Shown: piece after piece, positions 24,982-33,619 of the stretch | Layout: every line of letters starts with the position of its first letter | Numbering within the stretch: the first letter of the stretch is position 1 | DNA from: Clostridium sp. AN503 | Lineage (GTDB): Bacteria > Bacillota > Clostridia > Lachnospirales > Lachnospiraceae | Direction: 5' to 3' | Assembly: GCF_040719375.1 (NCBI RefSeq) | Contig: NZ_JBFDTP010000001.1 | Coordinates: 1,240,001-1,304,000, forward strand | Length of the DNA stretch: 64,000 nucleotides | Notes under the pieces: generated by a model | The model's input: the letters and a program-made list of their open reading frames with translations, nothing else | Told to the model about the DNA's origin: nothing | Database searches by the model: none | Translations under genes and position numbers: made by a program

Positions 24982-26505
24982 ATGGAGAGAAAATTTGAGT
25001 CGTTCATAAGTATTTTCACAAAAGCGATGGAGGAATACCCGGACAAGCCGGCTATCATTATGGAGGATGAGACGCGGACTTACCGGGAGATCTATGAGCA
25101 TGGCAGGAAGATCGCAGGCCATCTGGAGCGCTCCGGGATCAAAAAAGGAGACCCGGTAGCGATCATATCCAACAATCATGTGGACTATGTGGAGACTGTG
25201 CTGGGATGCGTTATGGCGGGAGCCATTGTGGTGAAGCTCAACTGGCGGTTTGCCGCGCCGGAGCTTCACTACCTGCTGTTTTTCAATCATGTAAAATACA
25301 TATTCTTCCGTTCCCAGGATAAGAAGATCCGGCGGGAGATGGGGGAGTTGACCGCTTCTCTCTGCCCGTCCCTGGATATGGATATCATGGAGGAGCTTTT
25401 AGAGGATGCGGAGCCGATCGGGGAGTTCGCTGATCTGGAGGACAGAGACGTGCTGATGCACCTGCATACCAGCGGCACTACCGGCTTCCCCAAGGTGGTG
25501 CGGTATGGAAACGGAGAGTTCCTGCGGGAGTTAGAGTCCTGTGTCGGGTCCCTTTACTTTGATGAGGATACGATCTATCAGATGATGAGCCAGATGTTCC
25601 ACTCTGCCAGCATGGGCACCTATGCCTGCCTTGCCTGCGGCGGAACGGTTGTGGTATTCCGTAAATTCGATCCGGCCAGGTATCTGGAGAGTGTGGAGCA
25701 GCACAAAGTGACCAGGCTGAGTGCGATCCCGACGGTGCTGACAGCACTTTTAAACCATCCTGATCTTGAGAAGTACGACTTGAGCAGCATCCGCATGATC
25801 AGCTATTCCACCTGTCCCATGCCGCCGGAGCTGATCCTGCGGGCGCGGGAGAAGTTTCACTGTGAGTTTCAGCAGTCCTACGGGATGACGGAGATGAGCT
25901 CCATTGTCACGATCCTGTCTACGGAGGATCATTTCCGTGACAACATGAGGTATCTGGATTCCGTGGGCAAACCCATAGCGGGCCATCAGGTGCGGATCGT
26001 GGATGAGAATGGCCAGGAATGTGAGACCGGTCAGGTCGGAGAGATCTGCGTCCGGGGGCCGGGAATGATGGTGGATTACTACCGGATGCCGGAGGCGACG
26101 GCTGAGGCAGTGGTAGATGGCTGGTATCATACCAGGGATGTGGGGTACCTGGATGAGGCGGGCTATCTCTACGTCCGGGGCAGAAAGAATGACATGATCA
26201 TATCCGGAGGGGAAAATATCTTTCCGATGGAAGTGGAAAATGTGCTGCGGATGAACCAGGACATCTCGGAAGCCTGCGTGATGGGGGTCCGGGACGACTA
26301 CTGGGGTGAGGCGGTGCATGCCTGCGTGATCTTAAAGCAGCCGGGTTCCATGACCGGACAGGATATCCGCGACTTCTGCCGGGGCAGGATCGCCGGTTAT
26401 AAGATCCCGAAGCAGGTGCATATCTGTGAGGTGTTTCCGCGGACGGCTACCGGGAAGGTGATGAAGGCGGAGCTTAAGCAGATGGTGGAGAGCGGCAGTT
26501 TGTGA
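24982..26505 (+). CDS. AMP-forming acyl-CoA synthetase (ligase)
   Basis: 507 residues, class I adenylate-forming enzyme. Motif A3 is LHTSGTTGFPKVVRYGNGEF (T-S-G-T-T-G-x-P-K), A5 is QQSYGMTEMSS, A8 is YLYVRGRKNDMIISGGENIF, and the A10 lysine is in PRTATGKVMKAEL. These enzymes make acyl-AMP then acyl-CoA from a carboxylate, ATP and CoA. It resembles CaiC/BaiB/long-chain types; the acyl group cannot be deduced. It is the last gene of the operon with CoA transferase copy 2, which suggests priming of the CoA pool by the ligase and recycling by the transferase. Confidence 0.92.
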   Translation: MERKFESFISIFTKAMEEYPDKPAIIMEDETRTYREIYEHGRKIAGHLERSGIKKGDPVAIISNNHVDYVETVLGCVMAGAIVVKLNWRFAAPELHYLLFFNHVKYIFFRSQDKKIRREMGELTASLCPSLDMDIMEELLEDAEPIGEFADLEDRDVLMHLHTSGTTGFPKVVRYGNGEFLRELESCVGSLYFDEDTIYQMMSQMFHSASMGTYACLACGGTVVVFRKFDPARYLESVEQHKVTRLSAIPTVLTALLNHPDLEKYDLSSIRMISYSTCPMPPELILRAREKFHCEFQQSYGMTEMSSIVTILSTEDHFRDNMRYLDSVGKPIAGHQVRIVDENGQECETGQVGEICVRGPGMMVDYYRMPEATAEAVVDGWYHTRDVGYLDEAGYLYVRGRKNDMIISGGENIFPMEVENVLRMNQDISEACVMGVRDDYWGEAVHACVILKQPGSMTGQDIRDFCRGRIAGYKIPKQVHICEVFPRTATGKVMKAELKQMVESGSL

Positions 26506-26573
26506 GATGGAATGAGGATTACGGGAGCACGGAGTGATCTGGTATCATGAAATGTGAGGGTATCATAATTGAG

Positions 26574-26614
26574 GGCGCCGTAGGGTCATCGTGGTCTGAT
26601 GATCTTGCGGCGCC
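26574..26614. terminator. Strong hairpin between convergent genes
   Basis: GGCGCCG and CGGCGCC close a stem-loop that also pairs TCATC with GATGA inside it. It lies between the ends of the ligase gene (26505) and the deaminase gene (26716). There is no strong T-run, so efficiency is uncertain, but the place suits a two-way terminator. Confidence 0.55.
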
Positions 26615-26715
26615 TTATAGCTGTGATTTCGGTAAAAGCGTTCTGCATATCTCATAGGACTTAAACAGCACTCCATGAAAACAGCCGCACTCCGCGCGCT
26701 CGTTTTCCCGTGCGT

Positions 26716-27747
26716 TTATATATCTGCTGCCGCAGCGGCAACATATTCATCGATCATATCCAGGTACTGTTTTTTCTTTTCGTCTGAAATCCATGCGATA
26801 CAAAAAGCATTTCTTGCAATCTGTACGACATCCTCCTGTGATAATCCGTATTTTTTCGTCAACGCATAGAAATCGTCCGCTACATAGCTCTGGAAATAGG
26901 CCGGATCATCTGAATTTACAGTGACCGGGATTCCCTGATGCAGAAGCTCTATGATCTCTTTTCCTTTCATATCATCTACAACGAAACTGTTGGATACCGG
27001 GCAGCAGGTCAAACCGATATGATGTTCTTTTATGTAAGATACCAGAGACGGGTCTTCTACAATATTGGTCCCGTGATCCAGGCGATCCACACCAATTTCC
27101 AATAAAGCCTGACGGATATGCTCGATCGAGTTCTCCTGGTCAATATCACAGTGCATGGTGATATGAAAGCCATCTTTCCTGGCAAGGGCAAAAACCTCGG
27201 CAAATTTCAGGGGTGGGTTGCCGCGCTCATCTGAATCAAGACCGATGCCAATAAATTTATCCCGATAAGGCAGCGCTTCCCGGTAGGTTTCCATAGCGGA
27301 TTCTGCCGACAAGTCTCGCAGGAAGCACATGATCAGATTCGCCTCCACCCCAAATTCCCGCGCCTGCATGGTTGCTTCATAATATCCGTTGATCACAGTT
27401 TCAAAGGGGACGCCTCGTGAAGTATGGGCCTGAGGATCAAAGAATAATTCTGCATATTTTACATTTTGTTCCTTCGCTTTCTTCAAGTAGTCCAAGGCCA
27501 GGGCGCAAAAATCATCTGCATCCTGCAGGACGTTCATGGCCGGATAATAAACCTGCAAAAATGAGGTAAGGGAATGAAACTGATATGTTGCTTTTACTTC
27601 TTCAATTGTGTGCTGGCCGATATCGACCTTATTCTTCTGAGCCAGGCGCAGTTTCAGCTCAGGTTCCAGTGTCCCTTCCAGATGAAGGTGAAGCTCTGCC
27701 TTGGGCAGTCCCTGGATAAACTCTTTTGTGACATTTTTGTTAGACAT
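26716..27747 (-). CDS. Adenosine/adenine deaminase-family protein
   Basis: 343 residues. Metal-dependent deaminase motifs are complete: AELHLHLEGTL (HxH), a glycine-rich GLDSDERGNPP segment, FHITMHCDIDQ, RLDHGTNIV and VNSDDPAYF. The SDDPAYF form is closer to adenine deaminases of the Aah1 type than to adenosine deaminases, which usually have TDDP without AYF, so hydrolytic deamination of adenine to hypoxanthine is the preferred reading. The start at 27747 is supported by GGAAAGGAAG upstream; an ATG eight codons earlier is possible. It has no functional link to the adjacent CoA modules. Confidence 0.85.
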   Translation of the reverse strand: MSNKNVTKEFIQGLPKAELHLHLEGTLEPELKLRLAQKNKVDIGQHTIEEVKATYQFHSLTSFLQVYYPAMNVLQDADDFCALALDYLKKAKEQNVKYAELFFDPQAHTSRGVPFETVINGYYEATMQAREFGVEANLIMCFLRDLSAESAMETYREALPYRDKFIGIGLDSDERGNPPLKFAEVFALARKDGFHITMHCDIDQENSIEHIRQALLEIGVDRLDHGTNIVEDPSLVSYIKEHHIGLTCCPVSNSFVVDDMKGKEIIELLHQGIPVTVNSDDPAYFQSYVADDFYALTKKYGLSQEDVVQIARNAFCIAWISDEKKKQYLDMIDEYVAAAAADI

Positions 27748-27965
27748 ATAGCGCTTCCTTTCCGATTCCATAGATAGATACCTTCGTGATTGTCCATGTT
27801 ACTGTCTATATTATACATGACTTAAATACATTTTTCCACTGTTTACGATACGCTGTTTACGAGCTATGATATCCGAAATCCTATATTTTTTAAATTGTCC
27901 CGTTCCATGCTCCATATGGACAACTGTTCTGATTCCTGATATGATAATAACGGGGTGAATGGTAA

Positions 27966-28367
27966 ATGGGCAATATTCCGTGGTTTAGTATGATGTCCCG
28001 GCGTGACCGGGAGAAAAAAGAGAGAAAATATAAAGAGCAGATGTTTCCGTTTGGAGAGCCGCAGCGAGACTGGGAGCAGGCCATTTTAAAAGAGCTGTTC
28101 CCCCAGGTGAAGGATGGGGACCAGCTCTTGTATCAGCTTCTCTGCGCGAAGGAATGCCTTCTAGAGGAGGATCCTGACTGGCGGGAGGAGGGGCTGGCGA
28201 AATGGCTGAACAGTTCCCTGATGCAGCGGTTTTCTGCAGAGGAGCGGATGATGATCCTGGCGTTAGCCTGGTTAGAACAGGGGCGCGCCAGCCTGGAGGA
28301 GTTCCCGGACCGGGAGCAGGTGCTAAAGAAGGCAGCAGAGCTTGAGAGCAGGAAGCAGCTTGAATAA
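27966..28367 (+). CDS. Hypothetical protein, 133 residues
   Basis: Not recognised. A soluble, highly charged, mostly helical protein: a basic N-terminus (SRRDREKKERKYKEQ), then Trp/Leu-rich helices (QAILKELFPQ, LLYQLLCAKECLLEE, WLNSSLMQRFSAEERMMILA). No signal peptide or membrane segment. A weak GGGGTGA lies before the ATG. Codon use resembles the native GC-richer genes, so it is probably a real resident gene. Its neighbour downstream is a VOC-family gene about 100 bases away. Confidence 0.6.
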   Translation: MGNIPWFSMMSRRDREKKERKYKEQMFPFGEPQRDWEQAILKELFPQVKDGDQLLYQLLCAKECLLEEDPDWREEGLAKWLNSSLMQRFSAEERMMILALAWLEQGRASLEEFPDREQVLKKAAELESRKQLE

Positions 28368-28470
28368 GGATACGAAAGAAGATTTTAAAAGAATGAGAAT
28401 GATATACCCTGCTGAGGCATATTTTCCAGAGAGCGGTGGACTGGTTACTTAAACAGAGGAGGAATTGATT

Positions 28471-28827
28471 ATGCAGCTCAGTTATTTTACATTTATGATC
28501 CGGGATATGGAGAAAACGGTTGAATTTTACGAAAAAGCGGCAGGTCTGCACGTCATAAAACAGTTTAATCCCGGCATGGGCGATATCACCTTTATGGCAA
28601 ATGCCGACGGTGAGACCATGCTGGAATTTATACAGTTTGACCATGCCGAAAAAGTGTCTGTAAAAGGGATGGTGATGAGCTTTCAGGTGGATGAGAGCCT
28701 TGAGGCTGTGAGAGACCGGGTTGCTTCATTGGGGTATGCGCCGTCTGAGATCATAGAAAGAGGGCCCAAGCCAAAACATTTCCATGTACTGGACCCGGAT
28801 GGGATTGTGGTGGAGTTTAGTGTTTAA
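28471..28827 (+). CDS. VOC-family (glyoxalase/dioxygenase fold) protein
   Basis: 118 residues with the beta-alpha-beta-beta-beta repeat of the VOC superfamily: YFTFMIRDMEKTVEFYEKAA at the start and HFHVLDPDGIVVEF at the end, with likely metal ligands His and Glu. The ATG at 28471 follows GGAGGAATTGATT; a TTG two codons earlier is less likely. Members include glyoxalase I and metallothiol resistance enzymes; the substrate cannot be told. Followed immediately by a terminator. Confidence 0.85.
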   Translation: MQLSYFTFMIRDMEKTVEFYEKAAGLHVIKQFNPGMGDITFMANADGETMLEFIQFDHAEKVSVKGMVMSFQVDESLEAVRDRVASLGYAPSEIIERGPKPKHFHVLDPDGIVVEFSV

Positions 28828-28855
28828 AAGCGCGTGACATCGGGCACGCGCTTTT
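28826..28855. terminator. Two-way terminator between the VOC gene and the hybrid kinase gene
   Basis: AAAAGCGCGTG and CACGCGCTTTT form an 11-bp perfect stem with an 8-base loop, with T-runs when read from either strand. It serves the convergent genes ending at 28827 and 28866. Confidence 0.8.
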
Positions 28856-28865
28856 AGGGCTGGAT

Positions 28866-31424
28866 TTATATTAAATATCTTTTTAATAAGCGGGTCAATT
28901 CAATAACATCGATGGGCTTTGCAATATGGGCATTCATGCCGCATTCCAAACAATGTTGTATATCGTCAGAAAAAGCATCTGCACTCATGGCTATAATTGG
29001 AATAGACAGGGCTTCGGGATGATTCAGCCCCCGAATTGCCTTTGTAGCCTCATACCCTGTCATATGCGGCATCCGTATATCCATAAGAATGGCATCGTAA
29101 TATCCCTCCGGCGATCTTTGGAACTTGTCCAGACATATCTGGCCATCCTCTGCCCAATCCAGTTCCACTCCTAAATCGGACAGCAATTCTTTCGCAACCT
29201 CCCAGTTTAGTTCATTATCCTCGGCAAGCAGGATACGACGTCCGGATAGATCAGCATTTTGGTTCAATGCCTGGTCATTTTCCAGTTCAGCGTCCATATA
29301 CTGACGCAAAGCATGATACAGCGTGGATTTAAAAAGAGGCTTGGAGATAAAACCACTTATACCCGCTTCCCGGGCCTCCGCTTCAAATTCACTCCAGTCG
29401 TATGCAGATATAAGAAGGATCGGTACGTCATCTCCCAAATTGCGCCGGATCTCTTTTGCAACCTGAATCCCATTCATGCCAGGCAGTTTCCAATCTAATA
29501 GAATGATTTGATAATCATCTCTCCTGTTGTGGTGTTGGATCACCAGTTCTATGGCCTTTTCTCCGCTTAATGTCCACTCCGCTTTTATTCCGATGGATTT
29601 TAGCGCCTCCATGGCTGTATGACATAATAGTTCGTCATCATCAACCACCAGCATATTCCAGGAGGGGAGAACCATATCCATTTCCATTGCAACCGCTTTT
29701 TCAAAATCAAACGTGAGAAGAAATTCGGAACCCTTATCAGGCTCGCTTTTTATATCAATGGTTCCTTCCATTGCGTCCACAATGTACTTAGTAATCGCCA
29801 TTCCCAACCCGGCGCCCTCAGTTTTATGTATTCTGGCTCCATCCGCACGGCTATAGGATTCATATATTTTTTTTAGAAAGTCTGGTGACATACCAATCCC
29901 GTTATCCTTGACCCTGATATGAATTCGGACATAGTTTTCGCCTTTCGGAGATGTTTCCTCAGAAAGGGATAGTTGTATGGAACCGCCCTCTGGTGTATAC
30001 TTCGTTGCATTTGATAAGAGATTCAGCAAAACCTGATTCAGGCGGACACCGTCGCACCACACATTTTCTGTCAGGATATTTTTAACATGTATGTCAAAGG
30101 TTTGTTTTTTACTCTTTACCTGCGGCTGCATAATGCTTACAATTCCTTCAACAACTTCTTTTAATGAAATTTGTTCTGTTGTTAAAGTTAATTTTCCACT
30201 TTCAATTTTAGACATATCCAAAACATCATTGATCAGCCCTAATAGATGTTTACTTGATAATGTAATTTTTCTAAGGCAGTTCTGTACCTGTTTCCGATCA
30301 TCTATGTGAGCTGTGGCAATGGCGGTCATGCCTACGATCGCATTCATGGGTGTACGGATATCATGGCTCATATTTGCCAAAAATTCGCTTTTGGCTCTGT
30401 TCGCTTCAAGAGCTGCCTGCCGGGCCTTCTCCAGTTCATGCACCTGAGAACGGGTTATGGAGAAATACCGAAGAAAGATCAATGTCAGAATGATCAAAAC
30501 AGAAGCACAGGACAACAATGTCATGAATATACGCTGGCTGCTTAGCCTGTTTATGGCATCATCCAATATACTATAAGGCATTACCGATATTAAATACCAC
30601 TCAGAATAGGGTAACGATATACCGTATATTTGCCGTTCTTCACCATTTACTTCAAATATCGTAGCAAATTCCTCATTGTTTTTCAGTGCAGCACCAAACT
30701 CTATAATAGAATGTTCTACAGATGACTTATTTGCTGTAGAATCAAGCTGCTTTTGTAGTTGTTCAAAGAAATACCATAACTCAGTGTTGGAATTCTGTAT
30801 TACAAAACTACCGTCCGGCCTGATAATATGATAATACATCAGCGCCCCCTCATCCTCTAAAGAAAGGAAATCGGTAATATACTCCAGAGGAACGGCTGCG
30901 ATCAGGCCAGTGCTCCTATCGCCATTATGCATTGGATAATCAGCGTCAATGCCAAACAATACCACTTCATTTCCGGCAGAATCAATGCCTACAGCGACTC
31001 TTTGCTCCCCCTGCATTAATGCTTCTACAAAAGGTTTTGGATTAAGCGGCTGGATTGCTTGTCCATAAAGCGTCTGAAAATCCCCCTCGGCAGAACAAAG
31101 CGCTAAATAGTCAAATCCCCTGACCTGTGCCCTGTAAATGAGCTCCTTATATAGATCCGCCTTATCGTTGTTATCTGTTGAGACAACAGAAATAACACCG
31201 CTGACCTGGTCAAAACGCAGCTTAATCACAGTTGCAAAGTGTCTGGACATTTGTTCATTCATTCCGGACATATAAATAGTTCCAATTTCGTAAACGGTCT
31301 TTTTACTCTTTCGGTTCATATAGAGCCCGAGCAGACTGAAAATAATAATACTAAAGAGCAAAAGCCCGATAAAACTGTATAGTAAAAAACGCGTTGTGGA
31401 GTTCTTATTTTTACTGTTTCCCAT
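28866..31424 (-). CDS. Hybrid sensor histidine kinase with two receiver domains
   Basis: 852 residues. A membrane helix (about 12-36), an extracellular sensor of about 260 residues, a second helix (about 298-321), then HisKA with the phospho-accepting His354 in FLANMSHDIRTPMNAI, HATPase (N box LLNLLSNATKYTP, GLGMAITK), a first receiver (ILLDWKLPGMNG) and a second receiver (AILMDIRMPHMTG). It looks like an ArcB/BarA-type phosphorelay kinase and needs an Hpt; that is supplied by the next gene upstream (31430-31798). AGGAGTAATATCA precedes the start. Genes are AT-rich compared with the flanks. The signal is unknown; the periplasmic-side segment resembles double-Cache sensors. Confidence 0.9.
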   Translation of the reverse strand: MGNSKNKNSTTRFLLYSFIGLLLFSIIIFSLLGLYMNRKSKKTVYEIGTIYMSGMNEQMSRHFATVIKLRFDQVSGVISVVSTDNNDKADLYKELIYRAQVRGFDYLALCSAEGDFQTLYGQAIQPLNPKPFVEALMQGEQRVAVGIDSAGNEVVLFGIDADYPMHNGDRSTGLIAAVPLEYITDFLSLEDEGALMYYHIIRPDGSFVIQNSNTELWYFFEQLQKQLDSTANKSSVEHSIIEFGAALKNNEEFATIFEVNGEERQIYGISLPYSEWYLISVMPYSILDDAINRLSSQRIFMTLLSCASVLIILTLIFLRYFSITRSQVHELEKARQAALEANRAKSEFLANMSHDIRTPMNAIVGMTAIATAHIDDRKQVQNCLRKITLSSKHLLGLINDVLDMSKIESGKLTLTTEQISLKEVVEGIVSIMQPQVKSKKQTFDIHVKNILTENVWCDGVRLNQVLLNLLSNATKYTPEGGSIQLSLSEETSPKGENYVRIHIRVKDNGIGMSPDFLKKIYESYSRADGARIHKTEGAGLGMAITKYIVDAMEGTIDIKSEPDKGSEFLLTFDFEKAVAMEMDMVLPSWNMLVVDDDELLCHTAMEALKSIGIKAEWTLSGEKAIELVIQHHNRRDDYQIILLDWKLPGMNGIQVAKEIRRNLGDDVPILLISAYDWSEFEAEAREAGISGFISKPLFKSTLYHALRQYMDAELENDQALNQNADLSGRRILLAEDNELNWEVAKELLSDLGVELDWAEDGQICLDKFQRSPEGYYDAILMDIRMPHMTGYEATKAIRGLNHPEALSIPIIAMSADAFSDDIQHCLECGMNAHIAKPIDVIELTRLLKRYLI

Positions 31425-31429
31425 TGATA

Positions 31430-31798
31430 TTACTCCTCCCTGGAACTCTTAAAATCTTTAATAACATCAATTATTTCATAATAGTCCTTTGACAATTGCG
31501 GCATCATATCAATAGCCTTATTCCGATCATTTTCTTTTAATGCATTTGTTACTAAACTACTGCTTTCAAATAGTCTGGTAAAAGAAAGATTTTGACAAAT
31601 TCCTTTGAGTGTATGAACGGCTCTGAGCGCCTCTTCGTAATCTTTATTCTCCATAGACGCTTCAAATAAGAGAAAGCTTTTATCGTCCAGGAACTTATAT
31701 ACAAATTTCTGAATGGTTTGTTCGCGCCGCAGTCTGCCCAGGACCTCATCAAAATCGCCGCCAAATTTTATATAACAATCTTTTAGATTCATAATCAC
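31430..31798 (-). CDS. Stand-alone Hpt phosphotransfer protein
   Basis: 122 residues forming a single Hpt four-helix domain. The phosphorylated histidine is His62 in AVHTLKGICQNLSF, the classical HxLKG motif. It lies 5 bases upstream of the hybrid kinase start and overlaps the end of the response regulator by 4 bases (ATGA), so all three are translated from one message. It should carry phosphate from the kinase receivers to the REC-HD-GYP-GGDEF protein, or back. Confidence 0.88.
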   Translation of the reverse strand: MIMNLKDCYIKFGGDFDEVLGRLRREQTIQKFVYKFLDDKSFLLFEASMENKDYEEALRAVHTLKGICQNLSFTRLFESSSLVTNALKENDRNKAIDMMPQLSKDYYEIIDVIKDFKSSREE

Positions 31799-33462
31799 AT
31801 TTCCTCCGTATCAGATATGGTCTGTGCTGTCTTATGCCCGTCAAGAAAACATATGGTCACCCGGTTTTTCGTGCTTTTTGATTGGTACATCATATTGTCT
31901 GCAATCTTAAAGAGTTTTTTGGTGGTTCCTGTTCCATACACCCCGCCTATACTGACAGACATATGCAGTTCGGGACGGTCATCGATTATCAGACTGTCAA
32001 CGGAGTACCTGATCCTCTCCAGTTTTTTCCCGAATATATCTGGTGGTATATTGAAAAAAATGATTACAAATTCATCGCCGCCGTAACGGATTACGGCATC
32101 CGTTTTTCGTACACAGGATAAGACAGTTTGTGCAATGTTCTGCAGCACAATATCGCCTACATCGTGGCCATAGTTATCATTGATATGCTTAAAATTATCT
32201 ATATCAATGACGACCATTGCCTGGATATTTTCTGCGCTTTGAAAATGCTCGTCATAATAACGCCGATTATAGACATTGGTCAGCGAATCAATATATAATA
32301 ACTGCAGGTGACGTTGCTTGCGGGATAGAAAGGTGTATTTTTCGTAGGAAAACAGTCTGTCATAGTCGATTTTATTTCTTATATCCTGTATATTTTTAGT
32401 CTCTTGTTCAGGAGAGGTATCCATAAGCTCACTTTCAAGTGTCTCAGCAATTTCTTGCAGACACAGCAAAAGAGTAGGATTAAATGCACCACATTGTCCT
32501 TCTAAAATCATTTTCAAAGCTTCTTCATGTGAATAAGCTTTCTTATAGCACCGCTCACTGGTCAGGGCATCATATACATCGGCCAGCGCAACTACCTGAG
32601 CGGCAATAGGGATTTCTTCTCCCTTTAATCCGTCTGGATAACCATTGCCATCATACCTTTCGTGGTGCCATCGGCAGATCTCAGAAGCCACTTTAACAAG
32701 CGGAGCTTCCTGCTGTTCAATGGGCAGGTCTGACAGCATATTGGCGCCGATTACGGAGTGGGTTTTTATCACTTCAAATTCCTCTGCCGTAAGGCGTCCA
32801 GGTTTATTCAGTATTGAATCAGAAATTGAGATTTTCCCAATATCATGCAGCGCAGAAGCAGTGCTGATTAAAGAAATATCTGCTTTGGATAACGAATATT
32901 GATCTGTAAGCTGAACCAACTGCTTCAGCAAATATTTCGTAATCGTATTAACATGCAGTATATGTAATCCGCTCTCTCCATTACGGAATTCCACAATATG
33001 AGACAGGATTGAGATCATCAGCTTGCTATTCTTTTCCTGCTCGTGAAATTGTTCTGCGATAATTTTCTCAAGACGCTGCTGGCGTGCATATAAAAACATC
33101 GTATTAGAAATTCGACGCTGGACAATGATCGAATCAAAAGGACGGCTAATGTAGTCAAACGCCCCTAAGTCATAGGCACGCTTTATATTAGCAGAAGAAT
33201 CATCAGCAGAAATCATAATAACGGCAAAGGTGTCATTCCAGTGGTATTTGTTTATGTAGGCTAATACTTCAAATCCGTCCATTTCAGGCATCATAATGTC
33301 CAGAAGCAGAAGGGAAAAATCGGTTCTTTGCTTTGAAAGAATAGAAATTGCTTCTACACCATTCTCAGCCTCAACTACATCATACTGCTCCTCTAAAATA
33401 TCTACTAAAAGAGCGCGGTTCATTTCTGAATCGTCTACAATTAAGATTTTTTGTTTTTCCAT
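31795..33462 (-). CDS. Response regulator with HD-GYP and GGDEF output domains
   Basis: 555 residues: a receiver domain (about 1-125, phospho-Asp in LLLLDIMMPEMDG), an HD-GYP domain (about 150-330) with HDIGKISI and HHERYDGNGYPDG, and a GGDEF domain (about 385-540) with IRYGGDEFVIIFF. Both output motifs look catalytically complete, so one protein could make and break cyclic-di-GMP under control of the same phosphorylation. It heads the three-gene phosphorelay operon. Its own start has only a weak ribosome site. It is divergent from the GntR-type regulator at 33620. Confidence 0.92.
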   Translation of the reverse strand: MEKQKILIVDDSEMNRALLVDILEEQYDVVEAENGVEAISILSKQRTDFSLLLLDIMMPEMDGFEVLAYINKYHWNDTFAVIMISADDSSANIKRAYDLGAFDYISRPFDSIIVQRRISNTMFLYARQQRLEKIIAEQFHEQEKNSKLMISILSHIVEFRNGESGLHILHVNTITKYLLKQLVQLTDQYSLSKADISLISTASALHDIGKISISDSILNKPGRLTAEEFEVIKTHSVIGANMLSDLPIEQQEAPLVKVASEICRWHHERYDGNGYPDGLKGEEIPIAAQVVALADVYDALTSERCYKKAYSHEEALKMILEGQCGAFNPTLLLCLQEIAETLESELMDTSPEQETKNIQDIRNKIDYDRLFSYEKYTFLSRKQRHLQLLYIDSLTNVYNRRYYDEHFQSAENIQAMVVIDIDNFKHINDNYGHDVGDIVLQNIAQTVLSCVRKTDAVIRYGGDEFVIIFFNIPPDIFGKKLERIRYSVDSLIIDDRPELHMSVSIGGVYGTGTTKKLFKIADNMMYQSKSTKNRVTICFLDGHKTAQTISDTEEM

Positions 33463-33619
33463 GATCTAAAACACTTTCCTAATAATTTTACGTTTTTATT
33501 ATATAGTTTATCTCCGTATGATGGCAATAACCATATTGGTAAGGTATGCAAATAGGTATGCGCTATAATGCTGACAAAACAGGTCCATCATGATATAATT
33601 CAGACGAGGGGGAAGCGTT

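Noticed and set aside
24982..26505. A bile-acid-inducible (bai) operon
   Set aside because: CoA ligase and BaiF-type transferases are present, but BaiCD/BaiH old-yellow-enzyme proteins, the short-chain dehydrogenase and BaiE are absent, so the label is not justified.
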